The notes below the pieces were generated by a model. It was not told the DNA's origin, did not search any database, and saw only the letters and a list, made by a program, of their open reading frames with translations. Below are positions 1 through 9,008 of a stretch of DNA of 64,000 bases, piece after piece. The stretch spans positions 1-64,000 of the forward strand of contig CAZEAN010000015.1 of NCBI GenBank assembly GCA_964510225.1, given 5' to 3'. Position 1 is the stretch's first letter; every line of letters begins with the position of its first letter. Made by a program: the position numbers and the translations under genes. This DNA is from CAZEAN01 sp964510225. Its GTDB lineage: Bacteria; Planctomycetota; Planctomycetia; Isosphaerales; Isosphaeraceae.

Positions 1-45
1 AGAAACCCCATTCCGACTGCCAGCACGCACTCCCAAAACAAAAAT

Positions 46-357
46 CTAACACCCACGACTCTGTGAGATTAGTGTTAGAGCCCCGTTGGGATTGATCGGT
101 CGGAAGGCACGATCCAGATTGACCCGAAACAAACCATCGAACCCCGGCTCATACGCCCCCATCCCGATCGAACCCTCGACACCTTCCACACCCCCATTCC
201 ATCTGTCGACGTCTGAGATCAGGAAATTGTAATACTGATCGATGTCGACATGATCAAGAATCGATTCTCCGCGGGTTGGCTGATTTCCGAAAGAGAAGCC
301 GATTATGGCCAACCAAAGGCTCGGATGAGCGAGTGCGCGAGCGATCGCAGATCGCAT
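46..357 (-). CDS. Small exported protein of unknown function
   Basis: 103 aa, complete from ATG to TAG. The N-terminus has a basic start followed by a hydrophobic stretch (LWLAIIGFSFG), which reads as a signal peptide. The mature part is short, acidic and glycine-rich, with the segment EGSIGMGAYEPGFDG. A GGGAG ribosome-binding site lies 6 nt before the ATG, which supports a real gene. I do not recognise the family. The GAYEP string recalls edges of beta-helix surface proteins, but this is too short to assign. It could also be the 3' remnant of a longer secreted protein. Confidence 0.5.
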   Translation of the reverse strand: MRSAIARALAHPSLWLAIIGFSFGNQPTRGESILDHVDIDQYYNFLISDVDRWNGGVEGVEGSIGMGAYEPGFDGLFRVNLDRAFRPINPNGALTLISQSRGC

Positions 358-509
358 GGGAGGCTCCCTGATAAGTTCTCGAAGTAGTGGCGATGGTCTC
401 GATGCTTGCGAGACCCTTGTAGACAGGAATATCTAAATACTAATGGTCTTCAGTTACGCAGGGAACACAAGAAACCGCCATAGCTCGCCTCAAGGCCGCA
501 CCGGCTCTG

Positions 510-1076
510 TCAATTTCTCGGATCGGTTCTCGTGTCGGTCGTCGTTACCGCCGCACGATGAAAGAGCGAACGGAGTCCAACGCGATCGGGCTTTCCTGAA
601 TAGGCGACCTGCACGTGAGCAAGCTGAGCTTCGAACGGACCGATCGCCCAACACGTCTCCTCGGGAAGTAACTCAATCGGAGGGCCAGGTTCCTCATTGA
701 GTGGGCAAATATCACGATATTCCACAGCAGCCCCTTCTGGTGTTTCGTCAAGCCAACGCAAGGGATAGCCCTGGGTCCGGCAGACATAAGGGCGTTGCTC
801 GTAGATCCGGCACGAGCCATCAGATCCAAGAAAGGCGCAGGCACCAAGAGGTCCCGGTTCCTCGTGAGCCAAGAGCTCTTCGTAATGGTCTCGGATTAGC
901 AATGCTTCGACGGTGAAGACGGTTAATCCATCGAGACAGCAGGAGGTACAGCCCCGACCGCATCGAAGTCGATCACGATGAACTTGATCGAGTCGCTTCG
1001 TTCGTCGATCAACCTCACGATGAATCTGCTCAACGGCGCTGATTGCTTCCTGATCATTGTTTTCACGAGGAACCAC
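510..1076 (-). CDS. YkgJ-type cysteine-cluster protein
   Basis: 188 aa from a GTG start. Cysteines lie in the family pattern: CGRGCTSCC near the N-terminus, then C-x6-C and a C-x(n)-CPL segment towards the C-terminus, including RPYVCRTQGYPLRW. The YkgJ/UPF0153 family is thought to bind zinc or an Fe-S cluster; its reaction is not known. I chose the GTG because GGAGG precedes it by 7 nt. A TTG eight codons upstream (1098-1100) overlaps the nagA stop and has no comparable site. It is the last gene of the yfhO-like/unknown/nagA operon, so co-expression with amino-sugar metabolism is likely, though no functional link is established. Confidence 0.8.
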   Translation of the reverse strand: MVPRENNDQEAISAVEQIHREVDRRTKRLDQVHRDRLRCGRGCTSCCLDGLTVFTVEALLIRDHYEELLAHEEPGPLGACAFLGSDGSCRIYEQRPYVCRTQGYPLRWLDETPEGAAVEYRDICPLNEEPGPPIELLPEETCWAIGPFEAQLAHVQVAYSGKPDRVGLRSLFHRAAVTTTDTRTDPRN

Positions 1077-1096
1077 AGTGCCACCTCCCTTCCTTT

Positions 1097-2257
1097 TCAA
1101 TCCGTCAGGACCTGACCATCAATCACTGTCTCTTGTAGCTCAAACTGCCCATCGATCATTTGGAATCGGATGACATTCGCTGGAGCCCCTGGCGTGAGTT
1201 TAGGGGGAGGCTGGTGTAGCAGAATCGCTGGATTCGACGTCACCGTTCTCATCAGATCCTGAATCTTCCAACCAGTGATTCGTGCCAATCGGGCTACACC
1301 CTCAATCAAGGGAGCGTTTGCACCAGCGAGATAGGGCGTACCCGTGACGACAACTCGTCCTGATTCTTCAACCGACCAGGGTCCATACTGGCCTGGAGGG
1401 AGTCCAGCCATCGGGCTGTCGTCACTAACCAAGATAAGACGCTCCGCCCCTTTCGCTCGTGCGATCACCTTGAGGACGGCATCGTCAAGGTGGTGACTAT
1501 CCGCAATCAACGAGACCGAGAGCCGATCCTCAGCCGCCTGTGACCAGATCGGGTTGGGGTGCCTTGGTAAGGTTACCGCAATCCCGTTACCAAGGTGTGT
1601 GCTCAGCCGAGCACCTGCACCGACAGCACGGCCAATTGTTTCAGCGTCTGCCGCTGAATGACCAATTGCAACAGTCACTCCATCGTTTGTTACTGCCTCA
1701 ATGAATTCGAGGGCCCCCGGCCGCTCGGGAGCCAACGTGATCAGAACAATCCGACCTTCTGCCGAATCTTGAAGTTCACGAAATAGCTCGATGTCCGGAT
1801 CACGGATCGCGTGACGGGGATGGGCACCGCGGTACCCATCGATCGTTGACAAGAACGGTCCTTCAAGATGAATTCCAATCACTCGACCTGCGACGAAAGA
1901 GTCGCTCCGACACGCGCTTGCAATCGTCTGGAGACCGTGGTGGAGGTCGTCGAGAGTTCCTGTAATCAAGGTCGGACAGCATCGCGCGACCCCCCGGGCA
2001 GCCTGAGCACGGATGATCGACACCACATGATCTACAGTCAGACCAGGATCGGCGAACGAAATCCCTAGACGTCCGTTGATCTGGAGGTCCCAGAGCGCAG
2101 GGCCGAGCCAGCCGAGGTCTTGCTCCCTCGTTGTTGCCCCGTCGATCGGGTCGATAGAGAGGATGGTATCCCCTTCGATCGCAACCCGGATCGGAGCCCC
2201 ATCTTCGAGTCGTTGACCGACCAACAGATGGAGTGACCGTTCATCGAGAGCCTTCAT
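1097..2257 (-). CDS. nagA: N-acetylglucosamine-6-phosphate deacetylase
   Basis: 386 aa, the usual length for the family. NagA removes acetate from GlcNAc-6-P to give glucosamine-6-P, a cytoplasmic step in amino-sugar catabolism and cell-wall recycling. Visible family marks are HLEGPF (metal ligand Glu region), GAHP just after it, IGHSAADAE (metal-binding His), HLGNGI in place of the enterobacterial HLYNAM, and ILVSDD with the catalytic Asp near residue 280. The ATG overlaps the upstream stop by one base (TGATG), indicating translational coupling. The assignment to NagA rather than another amidohydrolase is good but not proven. Confidence 0.88.
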   Translation of the reverse strand: MKALDERSLHLLVGQRLEDGAPIRVAIEGDTILSIDPIDGATTREQDLGWLGPALWDLQINGRLGISFADPGLTVDHVVSIIRAQAARGVARCCPTLITGTLDDLHHGLQTIASACRSDSFVAGRVIGIHLEGPFLSTIDGYRGAHPRHAIRDPDIELFRELQDSAEGRIVLITLAPERPGALEFIEAVTNDGVTVAIGHSAADAETIGRAVGAGARLSTHLGNGIAVTLPRHPNPIWSQAAEDRLSVSLIADSHHLDDAVLKVIARAKGAERLILVSDDSPMAGLPPGQYGPWSVEESGRVVVTGTPYLAGANAPLIEGVARLARITGWKIQDLMRTVTSNPAILLHQPPPKLTPGAPANVIRFQMIDGQFELQETVIDGQVLTD

Positions 2258-2994
2258 CAGCGTTCGCCACGAATCAAAATCACGTTATCGATTCGACAAA
2301 CGACATCCTGAAAATCGTCGTTTGTGGAGTACTCCCAGCCAATTAGGTAGCTGTTCGGAACGCGCTCTCTCGTTTTGGGATCGACAAACGGATAGATCAT
2401 TGCCTTGTACGGTTGTGCTGCGAGTCGATTGTTTACCGACCGGACTACCGAAGGTTCGGTAAAGACGCCACCATCGTTCAGACCGTCATTGGAAATCCAG
2501 AGGCCAAATGCTTGATCATGAGGGTCGAACTCAACGGCCGCATCCTCGGCAAGTGGTGGAGGAAGATTCTCGTCACGCTCAAGGTCGCTCCCACTGTTCT
2601 TGTACTGATAGGACCAGAGTTCCACCTTCTTGGGAGCCCCCAATTCTGGTTGAGGAAGATAGTAGCCACCTCGGTTCATCGTCTCGAGCCCGAGGGCAAT
2701 AAGGGGCCGATAGGTGACACTTCCTGCGCCTACTTTCCGGAACAACGCGGGGACAGCCTCAACACTCGTCTCCACTGGGTTGAGCAAATCGTCGAACATA
2801 TCGAGACCATAGCGCCCTTCCAGGATCGCGACCCAATCCGGCTCGTTGGGCCCAGGTGCTATCCGGGGTTGTTGGGGCGATTGAGCCAGTGATTCTGCGT
2901 TAGTGAAGGCACTAACGAAAACGGCGAAGGAGAATCCGTATTGCCAGATCATCGTGCTAAGTCCCAGAGGGTTGAAGGATTCCGAAGGCTTCAT
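2257..2994 (-). CDS. Exported protein of unknown function in the yfhO-nagA operon
   Basis: 245 aa. The N-terminus carries a hydrophobic signal-like segment (about residues 15-33, IWQYGFSFAVFVSAF) followed by a polar, proline-rich mature region. The rest looks like a compact beta-rich extracellular domain with phrases such as VELWSYQYKNSG and LIGWEYSTNDDFQDVVCRIDNV. The second resembles the closing strands of Planctomycetes lectin-like or anchor domains, but I cannot name a family. It starts 6 bp after the yfhO-like gene and overlaps nagA by one base, so it belongs to the same transcript. A second ATG (MIWQ) 14 codons in is an alternative start. Confidence 0.7.
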   Translation of the reverse strand: MKPSESFNPLGLSTMIWQYGFSFAVFVSAFTNAESLAQSPQQPRIAPGPNEPDWVAILEGRYGLDMFDDLLNPVETSVEAVPALFRKVGAGSVTYRPLIALGLETMNRGGYYLPQPELGAPKKVELWSYQYKNSGSDLERDENLPPPLAEDAAVEFDPHDQAFGLWISNDGLNDGGVFTEPSVVRSVNNRLAAQPYKAMIYPFVDPKTRERVPNSYLIGWEYSTNDDFQDVVCRIDNVILIRGER

Positions 2995-3000
2995 TCCAGT

Positions 3001-6000
3001 CTATCCTGCTTCAACGCTGCGCACACCATCTGGTTGATTCGGAGCAATCGCGGGAGAATTCCGAGGCAACGGCCAGAGTAGGATAAGGAGCGTTACGATC
3101 AATCCAATACCCGTGCCGATACTGCCGATTCGAAACGAATCAGGCTCGTAGGTGTAGACGAGTTCGTGGGTCCCTGCTTCAACGGCAGCACCGCGCATCA
3201 TCCGATTGGTCCGGATGATCGGTGCCGACTTGCCGTCGACCTGGAGTCGCCAACCAGGGTAATAGGTATCAGCGAGTACCACCACACCCGGTTTCTCAAG
3301 TGTCGCTCGGAGCACCACGCGATTGGGTTCGTGAACCGTGACTTCGACCGATTCACCGAGTTCTGCCATTCCACCGGTTTGGAAGCGGAGGAGCGAATTC
3401 CGATCGTCTACTTCCACCCAGGCTACTTCTCGAGGGTCGTAAACCGGTAGTTTTGAATTGTTCCAGAAGTTTCTCTTGGGATGAAGAATCTGTTGGATTG
3501 TCTGGAGTCGATCATTCCGGTCAAGCCCTTGGATCGGTTCGACGAACTCAAGGCCATGGACAATCCAGGCCCTCGGGTAGGCAGCATTGTTCCGGAGAAT
3601 CTGGAAATCCTCCTTGAAAGTACGCTGGACTCGATCGTCTTCCGACTCGCGTTGCAGTTGTTCTGACGTCGGGTAGATCGGTGTTGTATCTGGTAGGAAT
3701 GAGGCGTACCCCCGACGCTCGTCATTCCAAGCATCGGGCGGTAGCACTGTCCCCGGGAGAATGAAGTAGCGTGTGTTCCAGAGATCGAATCCACGCCTCG
3801 GGTGAATCACTGCCTTCGATCCTCGAGGCGTACCGAGGAGTTCCGCATTCTGATCACTTAGTGCGAGTCGGAAGGGCGCGAAAAAGAACATAATATCGTA
3901 GAGTTCTGCGGTTCCTTCGGTGTTGGTGTACTGATAGCCAAACGGAATCGCATACTTGGGCTGGAGTGTATCACGCTCCCATTGCACAAAGTCGGCGATC
4001 CGATCTTCGGATCCTTTTAGGCGCCAGGTCGTTGGGGACCAGAGGGGTAATCGGTGGATCCGAAACGGTCCATCGGCAGGGTCGGCTTCTTCAGCCTCTT
4101 CGATAAGTTCAAGTGCCCTGGGGAGGTTCGCATTGTCGAGGTATGCTTGCGGGACAGTGTTGACAAATGGTCCATTTGCCAGAATGAGATCGACGGTCAA
4201 CAGAATTAACACAAAGAGGCCACTAGGAACCAAGTAGCGCGGTGCAAACCAGAGCCCCGGTAATAAGAGTGCTGAGACAATAAGACCGTGTACGATTGCC
4301 TTCCGGGTGCCGCTGAATGCCAGATCCGGATCGAGTGGACCGAAGGAGCTTCCGATTTCGACGAGCGGATTCTGACTCACCCACTCCACAAACGACTGCT
4401 GATTCACAATGAGTACGACCAACGCAACGATCGAGAGTACGAGAATCGAAGCCGTAATGACCGATGCCCCCAGTCGAGCTCCTCTGGTGAGCCGATCCCA
4501 ACCAAAGCCCGCTAATCCGGAGAGTCCGAGTGCAGTAAAGGTCAAGAATTTCGCTGGGTAGCGAAACGAATCGAAACCTGGTAAGACCACCGAGAGAAAC
4601 CAATAGAAACTGCCATCACCATCACGGAGTTCCCCGTCAAGGCGGACGGGTCCAGCATCGACCGGATCTGGGGGACCGATCAGGTCCTCCAGCCCAGGAA
4701 TCAATCGTGCCGTCCAGAGTGGGCTTGAATACGTCCCGAGCGCTGCGAGAAGACTTAGTAAGGTGATCCAGAGAAGCCACGAGCGCGCGGCGAGCTTCAA
4801 TGGGCACCCGATCGCGAGGATGGCAAGAATGAAAACTGGGCCGCCAACATAGAGCGAAGGTAGCCAGATTTTCTGACTACCCGACGGCGGCAGTGACGTC
4901 ATCCAAGAACTTTCCAAGCCGTAGCTGTTTCCAAAGAGATTGGGCCAGACAAATTCGAGGAACCGATACGGTTCGACACTAAAGCCGTAGATCTGGTGTG
5001 AGCCTTCGTTGGCCGCCCTCGTCGTGAGTTGACTAAACTCGAGGGTTGGCAGAAGCTGTCCCGCAGCAAGGAGTGCAGCAACGAGTGCACTGGCGAGCAA
5101 CATAAAGAGCTTCCCAATCCTTGCGCGACCAAGTTCGGTTCGTCGCCAACGGAGCAGAGCCCAAAACGCAATGAGTATCCAGGGAATCAAGACTGCACGC
5201 CCCACATAGGGTGTCCATCGGAAAATCGGCATCGGTCGATTCTGTGTTGGTTCGGGACGGTAATCTGGAAGAGCAGCACCAGCCATTATCACCGCAGCGA
5301 TCCAAAGTACTAAGCCAACACCAAGCAGGCTCAGCCGGATCACCCATCGGTGTCTCTGTACCGACCCGGTATGCTGATTCGGTTCAATGGTTCGCTGATC
5401 CGGAGCGCGACCGATCAGCAACGCATAGAGTGCAGCAAAGACACCGGTCACATAGGTTGATTGTGGATCACCCCCCAGGGTCTGCAGCGCCAAGACAAGA
5501 GCAAGTTCGGCGATCCCTCGGACTCTCCCGAGCCGAACGATTCGATCGATACCAAAAAACCCCAGGGGAGTCCAAGCTGCACCGACGAGAAAGATCACAT
5601 TACAATACTGGAACAAGACCGGCATCCCGAAGCCATAACCGAGCCCGGCAATGACCGCACCAATCCAGCTCACTCCCCAGTGCCGCATCAGCAGAATCAT
5701 CGCACCTGTGGCCAACAACACATGGAGGATCACATAGGCACGAGCAGCAACATCATAAGGGAATACTGCATAAACAATCTTCCCGGGGTATAGTGCAGCA
5801 GCCGTTGGCGTACCGAGCAAGGGCATCCCACCGTTCTCCGCAACATTCCAGAGTGGGACTCGTCCTGCATTCCATTCATCCTGGACAAGCTGGTAGAGCG
5901 GATAGTAGAAGTGAGCAGCGTCTCGGAATCCAAACTGCTGATCTTGGAAGATCACGGCACCAAAGCAGGTAACGACCAATGTCGCCAGACAACCCACGAC

Positions 6001-6036
6001 CACCAGAATCGGAACAACTCGACGGACCGTCAACAT
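3001..6036 (-). CDS. YfhO-family multi-pass membrane protein
   Basis: 1011 aa. Many hydrophobic segments occur in the first two thirds, starting with VVPILVVVGCLATLVVTCFG. The extracytoplasmic loop holds FRDAAHFYYPLYQL, with the acidic residue typical of GT-C-type folds. The C-terminus is the family hallmark: YYPGWRLQVDGK, a beta-sandwich ending in VYTYEPDSFRIG, then a last TM helix. In Firmicutes YfhO is tied to glycosylation of lipoteichoic acid. Here it probably transfers or flips sugars on a lipid carrier, which is inference. I chose the ATG at 6036 because AGGAG lies 10 nt upstream; an ATG 17 codons earlier has no such site. It heads a four-gene operon and is divergent from the thioesterase gene. 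Confidence 0.82.
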   Translation of the reverse strand: MLTVRRVVPILVVVGCLATLVVTCFGAVIFQDQQFGFRDAAHFYYPLYQLVQDEWNAGRVPLWNVAENGGMPLLGTPTAAALYPGKIVYAVFPYDVAARAYVILHVLLATGAMILLMRHWGVSWIGAVIAGLGYGFGMPVLFQYCNVIFLVGAAWTPLGFFGIDRIVRLGRVRGIAELALVLALQTLGGDPQSTYVTGVFAALYALLIGRAPDQRTIEPNQHTGSVQRHRWVIRLSLLGVGLVLWIAAVIMAGAALPDYRPEPTQNRPMPIFRWTPYVGRAVLIPWILIAFWALLRWRRTELGRARIGKLFMLLASALVAALLAAGQLLPTLEFSQLTTRAANEGSHQIYGFSVEPYRFLEFVWPNLFGNSYGLESSWMTSLPPSGSQKIWLPSLYVGGPVFILAILAIGCPLKLAARSWLLWITLLSLLAALGTYSSPLWTARLIPGLEDLIGPPDPVDAGPVRLDGELRDGDGSFYWFLSVVLPGFDSFRYPAKFLTFTALGLSGLAGFGWDRLTRGARLGASVITASILVLSIVALVVLIVNQQSFVEWVSQNPLVEIGSSFGPLDPDLAFSGTRKAIVHGLIVSALLLPGLWFAPRYLVPSGLFVLILLTVDLILANGPFVNTVPQAYLDNANLPRALELIEEAEEADPADGPFRIHRLPLWSPTTWRLKGSEDRIADFVQWERDTLQPKYAIPFGYQYTNTEGTAELYDIMFFFAPFRLALSDQNAELLGTPRGSKAVIHPRRGFDLWNTRYFILPGTVLPPDAWNDERRGYASFLPDTTPIYPTSEQLQRESEDDRVQRTFKEDFQILRNNAAYPRAWIVHGLEFVEPIQGLDRNDRLQTIQQILHPKRNFWNNSKLPVYDPREVAWVEVDDRNSLLRFQTGGMAELGESVEVTVHEPNRVVLRATLEKPGVVVLADTYYPGWRLQVDGKSAPIIRTNRMMRGAAVEAGTHELVYTYEPDSFRIGSIGTGIGLIVTLLILLWPLPRNSPAIAPNQPDGVRSVEAG

Positions 6037-6227
6037 CGCGCGGGGACTCCTCAGGGTAGTCCGTTCAGTCAGAAAACGCTTCGACATGAGAACATTACTG
6101 GACCGGACTACTTACGTCTTCATTGTTGCAAGCTGACTCTGGAGCCGTCGAGATGCGTTTCCCGATTGGTTTTCGTATCCTGTGCTCCGAGGAGCACTGA
6201 GGGCGTTGATTGATACTGAGGAGATTC

Positions 6228-6635
6228 ATGAAGGAACCACCCCGAGCAGGACTTGCCGCCGAGGAGCGTATTGTTGTGAACGCCTCGAACCGGATCACCT
6301 TTGCTGATGATCGGATGCCGGCGGTCTTGGCAACCCCCTGGCTCGTTGCCCATCTTGAGTATGCTGCTCGTCGAGCGATCGAGCCTTGCCTTGAAGAATC
6401 AGAACGATCGGTCGGCACCTACCTCGAAGTCGAGCATCTCGGCCCTGCTCCAGAGGGAGCATCAGTGGTCTGTCGGGCTCGGGTCATCCATGTGAATGGC
6501 ACCGTGGTGACCTTTCAGGTTGATGCTGCGGACGACGTGGAACCGATTGCCCGGGGTATCCATCGCCGTCGGGTGATCGATGTTGATCGATTTGCTCGTC
6601 GAGTCAATCGGAAACGTGACTCTCTTGGCACTTAG
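6228..6635 (+). CDS. FlK-type thioesterase (hotdog fold)
   Basis: 135 aa. The sequence follows fluoroacetyl-CoA-thioesterase-like proteins: an early VVNASNRITFADDRMPAVLATPWLVAHLE-type core (broken here only to name it), then YLEVEHLGPAPEG with the central helix-strand transition, and a last strand with VTFQVDAAD. Such proteins hydrolyse small acyl-CoA esters in the cytoplasm; the substrate is unknown. The ATG is preceded by GAGGAG at 6218-6223 with a 4-nt spacer. An in-frame TTG six codons earlier is less likely. It is monocistronic or leads a loose plus-strand run. Confidence 0.72.
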   Translation: MKEPPRAGLAAEERIVVNASNRITFADDRMPAVLATPWLVAHLEYAARRAIEPCLEESERSVGTYLEVEHLGPAPEGASVVCRARVIHVNGTVVTFQVDAADDVEPIARGIHRRRVIDVDRFARRVNRKRDSLGT

Positions 6636-6739
6636 CCCAAAGCAACCCAGTCCGCCCGGAAGACTCCCTCTTGCAGATCGATGCCACCGATCTACAACGT
6701 CGGTAGTGCCACCAGAGACGATTATCAGGAGAGACACCG

Positions 6740-7234
6740 ATGAGACCGAAGCGGATTGAACCCGGTCCTGGCCAGGAGTCGGTCTGGGACTACCCAAGGC
6801 CACCTCGGATCGAACCCGTCTCGCGGCGCGTTCGGGTCGAATTCAACGGACAAATCATTGCCGATACGACTCAAGCGAAACGTGTCCTTGAGACAAGCCA
6901 TCCACCCGGAATCTACATTCCACCTGATGATCTCCGATCTGAATTCCTGAAACGATCGTCTCACCGGAGCGCCTGTGAGTGGAAGGGCTGGGCGTCGTAT
7001 CATGACGTTGTGGTCGGCGACCGTCGTGCCGAGAACGCCGGCTGGAGTTATCCCGACCCTGTCCCGTCATTTGAATCAATCCGTGATTACGTTACGTTCT
7101 ATCCGGGCCGGGTCGACGCCTGCTACCTCGATGATGAGCAAGTTAGACCTCAAGAAGGCGACTTCTACGGGGGCTGGATCACCTCGGAACTGGTCGGCCC
7201 CTTCAAAGGAGGCCCTGGGTCTTGGGGCTGGTGA
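6740..7234 (+). CDS. DUF427 domain protein
   Basis: 164 aa. Recognised from the DUF427 pattern: VWDYPRPPRIEPVSRRVRV at the N-terminus, then strands leading to RVLETSHPPGIYIPP, the conserved ACEWKGWASYHDV segment, and DYVTFYPGRVDACYLD near the end. The fold is a small beta barrel with conserved Cys/Trp residues. Biochemical function is not established. AGGAG lies 8 nt before the ATG. Neighbours are housekeeping-like genes on the same strand but separated by 100 bp or more, so each may have its own promoter. Confidence 0.85.
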   Translation: MRPKRIEPGPGQESVWDYPRPPRIEPVSRRVRVEFNGQIIADTTQAKRVLETSHPPGIYIPPDDLRSEFLKRSSHRSACEWKGWASYHDVVVGDRRAENAGWSYPDPVPSFESIRDYVTFYPGRVDACYLDDEQVRPQEGDFYGGWITSELVGPFKGGPGSWGW

Positions 7235-7368
7235 CCACTTTTAATGCCCCAAACGTTCGCGTACTGGAGTTCTTCGGCGTCCGATCTCAATAATTGATCC
7301 TGAACGTCGAAAAACTAGCGACGAGTACCCCATGATCGGAATGAATCACCATTCAGGAGGCTGACCCC

Positions 7369-7740
7369 ATGACCGTCCTTTCTTTCGAGGCCACCGACTG
7401 GACAACCTGGCGATCAATCCAAGGCCTCCTTCGATTAGACGTGGATGAGCTAGTCGTTGAGTTTCGGGTTGAGAAAGGGAATCGCTTCGATAAGTCCCCC
7501 ATACAGGAACTCCGGATCGGCTATGATCGGATTGCATCGGCGTCCTTCCGAGCCGGCTGGTTCAACGACACCGTCACGATTCAGACGATCTCGATCCGAG
7601 ACGTCGAAGGGCTCCCCAACGGTTCCAACGGCCGCGTTCAGCTTAATGTGAATAAGGCTGATCGTGAGACCTCCCGGAAGCTGATTTCCTTCCTCGCACC
7701 GACCAAGCCCGAAGGGATTCCTGCCGACGATTTCGTCTGA
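7369..7740 (+). CDS. Small cytoplasmic protein of unknown function
   Basis: 123 aa with no signal peptide or membrane segment. Alternating hydrophobic strands (LLRLDVDELVVEFRVEK, IGYDRIASASFRAGWF, TVTIQTISIRDV) followed by a C-terminal helix rich in charged residues resemble a PH-like beta barrel plus helix. That is inference from pattern only. A strong AGGAGG lies 8 nt before the ATG. It sits between a DUF427 gene and bcp with short gaps. Confidence 0.65.
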   Translation: MTVLSFEATDWTTWRSIQGLLRLDVDELVVEFRVEKGNRFDKSPIQELRIGYDRIASASFRAGWFNDTVTIQTISIRDVEGLPNGSNGRVQLNVNKADRETSRKLISFLAPTKPEGIPADDFV

Positions 7741-7885
7741 GGAAAGCCCCACTTGCAACCACTCGGAATCGCTTAAATCTCTTGCACTCGGCCGAACAAT
7801 TCCAACAATCTCCACCCGAGCTTTGATCCGACCACAATCACGGTCACGCCCAGACTTTGGATCGGAGCCTTGGAGCCTAAAAAAG

Positions 7886-8359
7886 ATGATTGACGTTGGC
7901 GACTCCCTCCCGGCCCTCACCCTTGAAAACCAAGACGGGACTCCTGTCGAGCTTCAATCGCTCAAAGGGGGGCCGGTCGTCCTTTACTTCTATCCGAAGG
8001 ACGATACACCGGGCTGCACCAAGGAAGCCTGTGGATTCCGGGACGACCAGAGCACCTTGGAGTCACTTGGTGCCCAGGTCGTCGGGATCAGCCCTGACAC
8101 TGTCGCCTCACACCGGAAGTTTGCCGACAAGTATGAACTCCCCTTCACCTTGCTCGCTGACCCCGACAAGCAAGCTTGCGAGGCGTTCGGGGTCTGGAAA
8201 GAAAAGACGATGTTCGGCAAGACCGGGATGGGCGTCGAACGTTCGACCTTCGTCGTCGACGCCGACGGGATTGTCCGGAATATTTTCCGCAAAGTGAAGG
8301 TGGACGGCCATATTCCAGCGGTTCTCGAAGCGATTCGGGCCATTGAGGGACCGGTATGA
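7886..8359 (+). CDS. bcp: Thiol peroxidase of the Bcp/PrxQ type
   Basis: 157 aa, the usual size. It reduces hydroperoxides with electrons from thioredoxin in the cytoplasm. DTPGCTKEACGF carries the peroxidatic cysteine and, five residues later, the resolving cysteine of the Bcp subclass. FYPKDDTPG and the later GVERSTFVVDADGIV are also family marks. I chose the ATG at 7886 since the protein then begins exactly where Bcp proteins begin (MIDVGDSLP). The in-frame extension up to 7823 adds a non-homologous tail. Confidence 0.93.
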   Translation: MIDVGDSLPALTLENQDGTPVELQSLKGGPVVLYFYPKDDTPGCTKEACGFRDDQSTLESLGAQVVGISPDTVASHRKFADKYELPFTLLADPDKQACEAFGVWKEKTMFGKTGMGVERSTFVVDADGIVRNIFRKVKVDGHIPAVLEAIRAIEGPV

Positions 8360-8510
8360 TCAAGCAAGAATCAAAACCGCTCAACGAACTCTCAGCGACC
8401 AGTTCGCTTCAGGACCCCGAAAAAATCAGATGATCCTCAAAAACCCGAATGAGTAAAGAAAACACCAGCAGAAGCGACCAACTGTCAATTTGATCCGACT
8501 AACGCCTTAC

Positions 8511-8539
8511 TTGACACACGTGTCTAAAGTAAGTTAAAA
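8511..8539 (+). promoter_or_regulatory. Promoter-like element overlapping a palindrome
   Basis: A perfect TTGACA at 8511-8516, then 17 bp to TTAAAA at 8534-8539, which is only a fair -10. The 8-bp palindrome ACACGTGT (8516-8523) overlaps the -35 end and could be an operator. The start of the next gene is about 470 bp away, so it would give a long leader or a separate small RNA. Confidence 0.3.
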
Positions 8540-8683
8540 CCAAATTCAACATAAGTTAATTAGGTTTCTGACCATTTGCTTAAGTACAATTTAGTGCCAT
8601 AACGCTCATGGGTGATCATACTTGACAAGATCGTTCCGAAGATGCTCTGTGTGGTCTGGGCGAGGTACAACGATGACTCATGA

Positions 8684-8740
8684 ATTGGAGTGCTTCTTTG
8701 AGCATAGACCCATGACGATCTTCCATGAAGAGACTCCAAT
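8684..8740. repeat. Inverted repeat able to form a long stem-loop
   Basis: ATTGGAGT at 8684-8691 pairs with ACTCCAAT at 8733-8740. Just inside, CTTC pairs with GAAG across a small bulge. The loop is about 30 nt. It lies in the noncoding leader region of the PEP-CTERM gene and has no T-run, so it is not a typical terminator. Confidence 0.4.
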
Positions 8741-8784
8741 GCCTTGACGGAACTCGTCGGATCGAGTTCGACAGGATTCCTTTC

Positions 8785-8809
8785 AAGCCGTTCGTTGGTT
8801 GGACGGCTT
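8785..8809. repeat. Hairpin in the PEP-CTERM leader
   Basis: AAGCCGT (8785-8791) and ACGGCTT (8803-8809) form a perfect 7-bp stem with an 11-nt loop, 200 bp before the start codon. No T-run follows. It may be a structured part of the 5' leader together with the larger inverted repeat upstream. Confidence 0.4.
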
Positions 8810-9008
8810 TAGGGATTCGATTGTTCTTGGCGAGAAACCCGTTGTTTTCAACCCCAGCCGCCCTTGGAAGACCGATTGGTTCGGGGTGATTAAATCGCGG
8901 ATGATCGGTGCATCCATCTCTCAAAGGCGGTCCTCACTTGATCGAAACACCGAGAGCAATGATTGCTCGTTGCGGTGCATCCTTCGTTACAATCCAGGAG
9001 AGCCCTTG

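Larger units (their letters stand above)
8360..9008. other. Long intergenic region before the PEP-CTERM gene
   Basis: About 650 bp without a believable gene. The first half (8440-8620) is clearly more A+T-rich than the surroundings and holds a promoter-like TTGACA. The second half holds two inverted repeats, listed separately. An open frame on the minus strand at 8616-8924 lacks any protein-like composition and is not called. Confidence 0.5.

Noticed and set aside
8616..8924. 102-codon minus-strand frame in the PEP-CTERM leader
   Set aside because: No ribosome-binding site, odd composition, and it covers the inverted repeats, which better explain the sequence.
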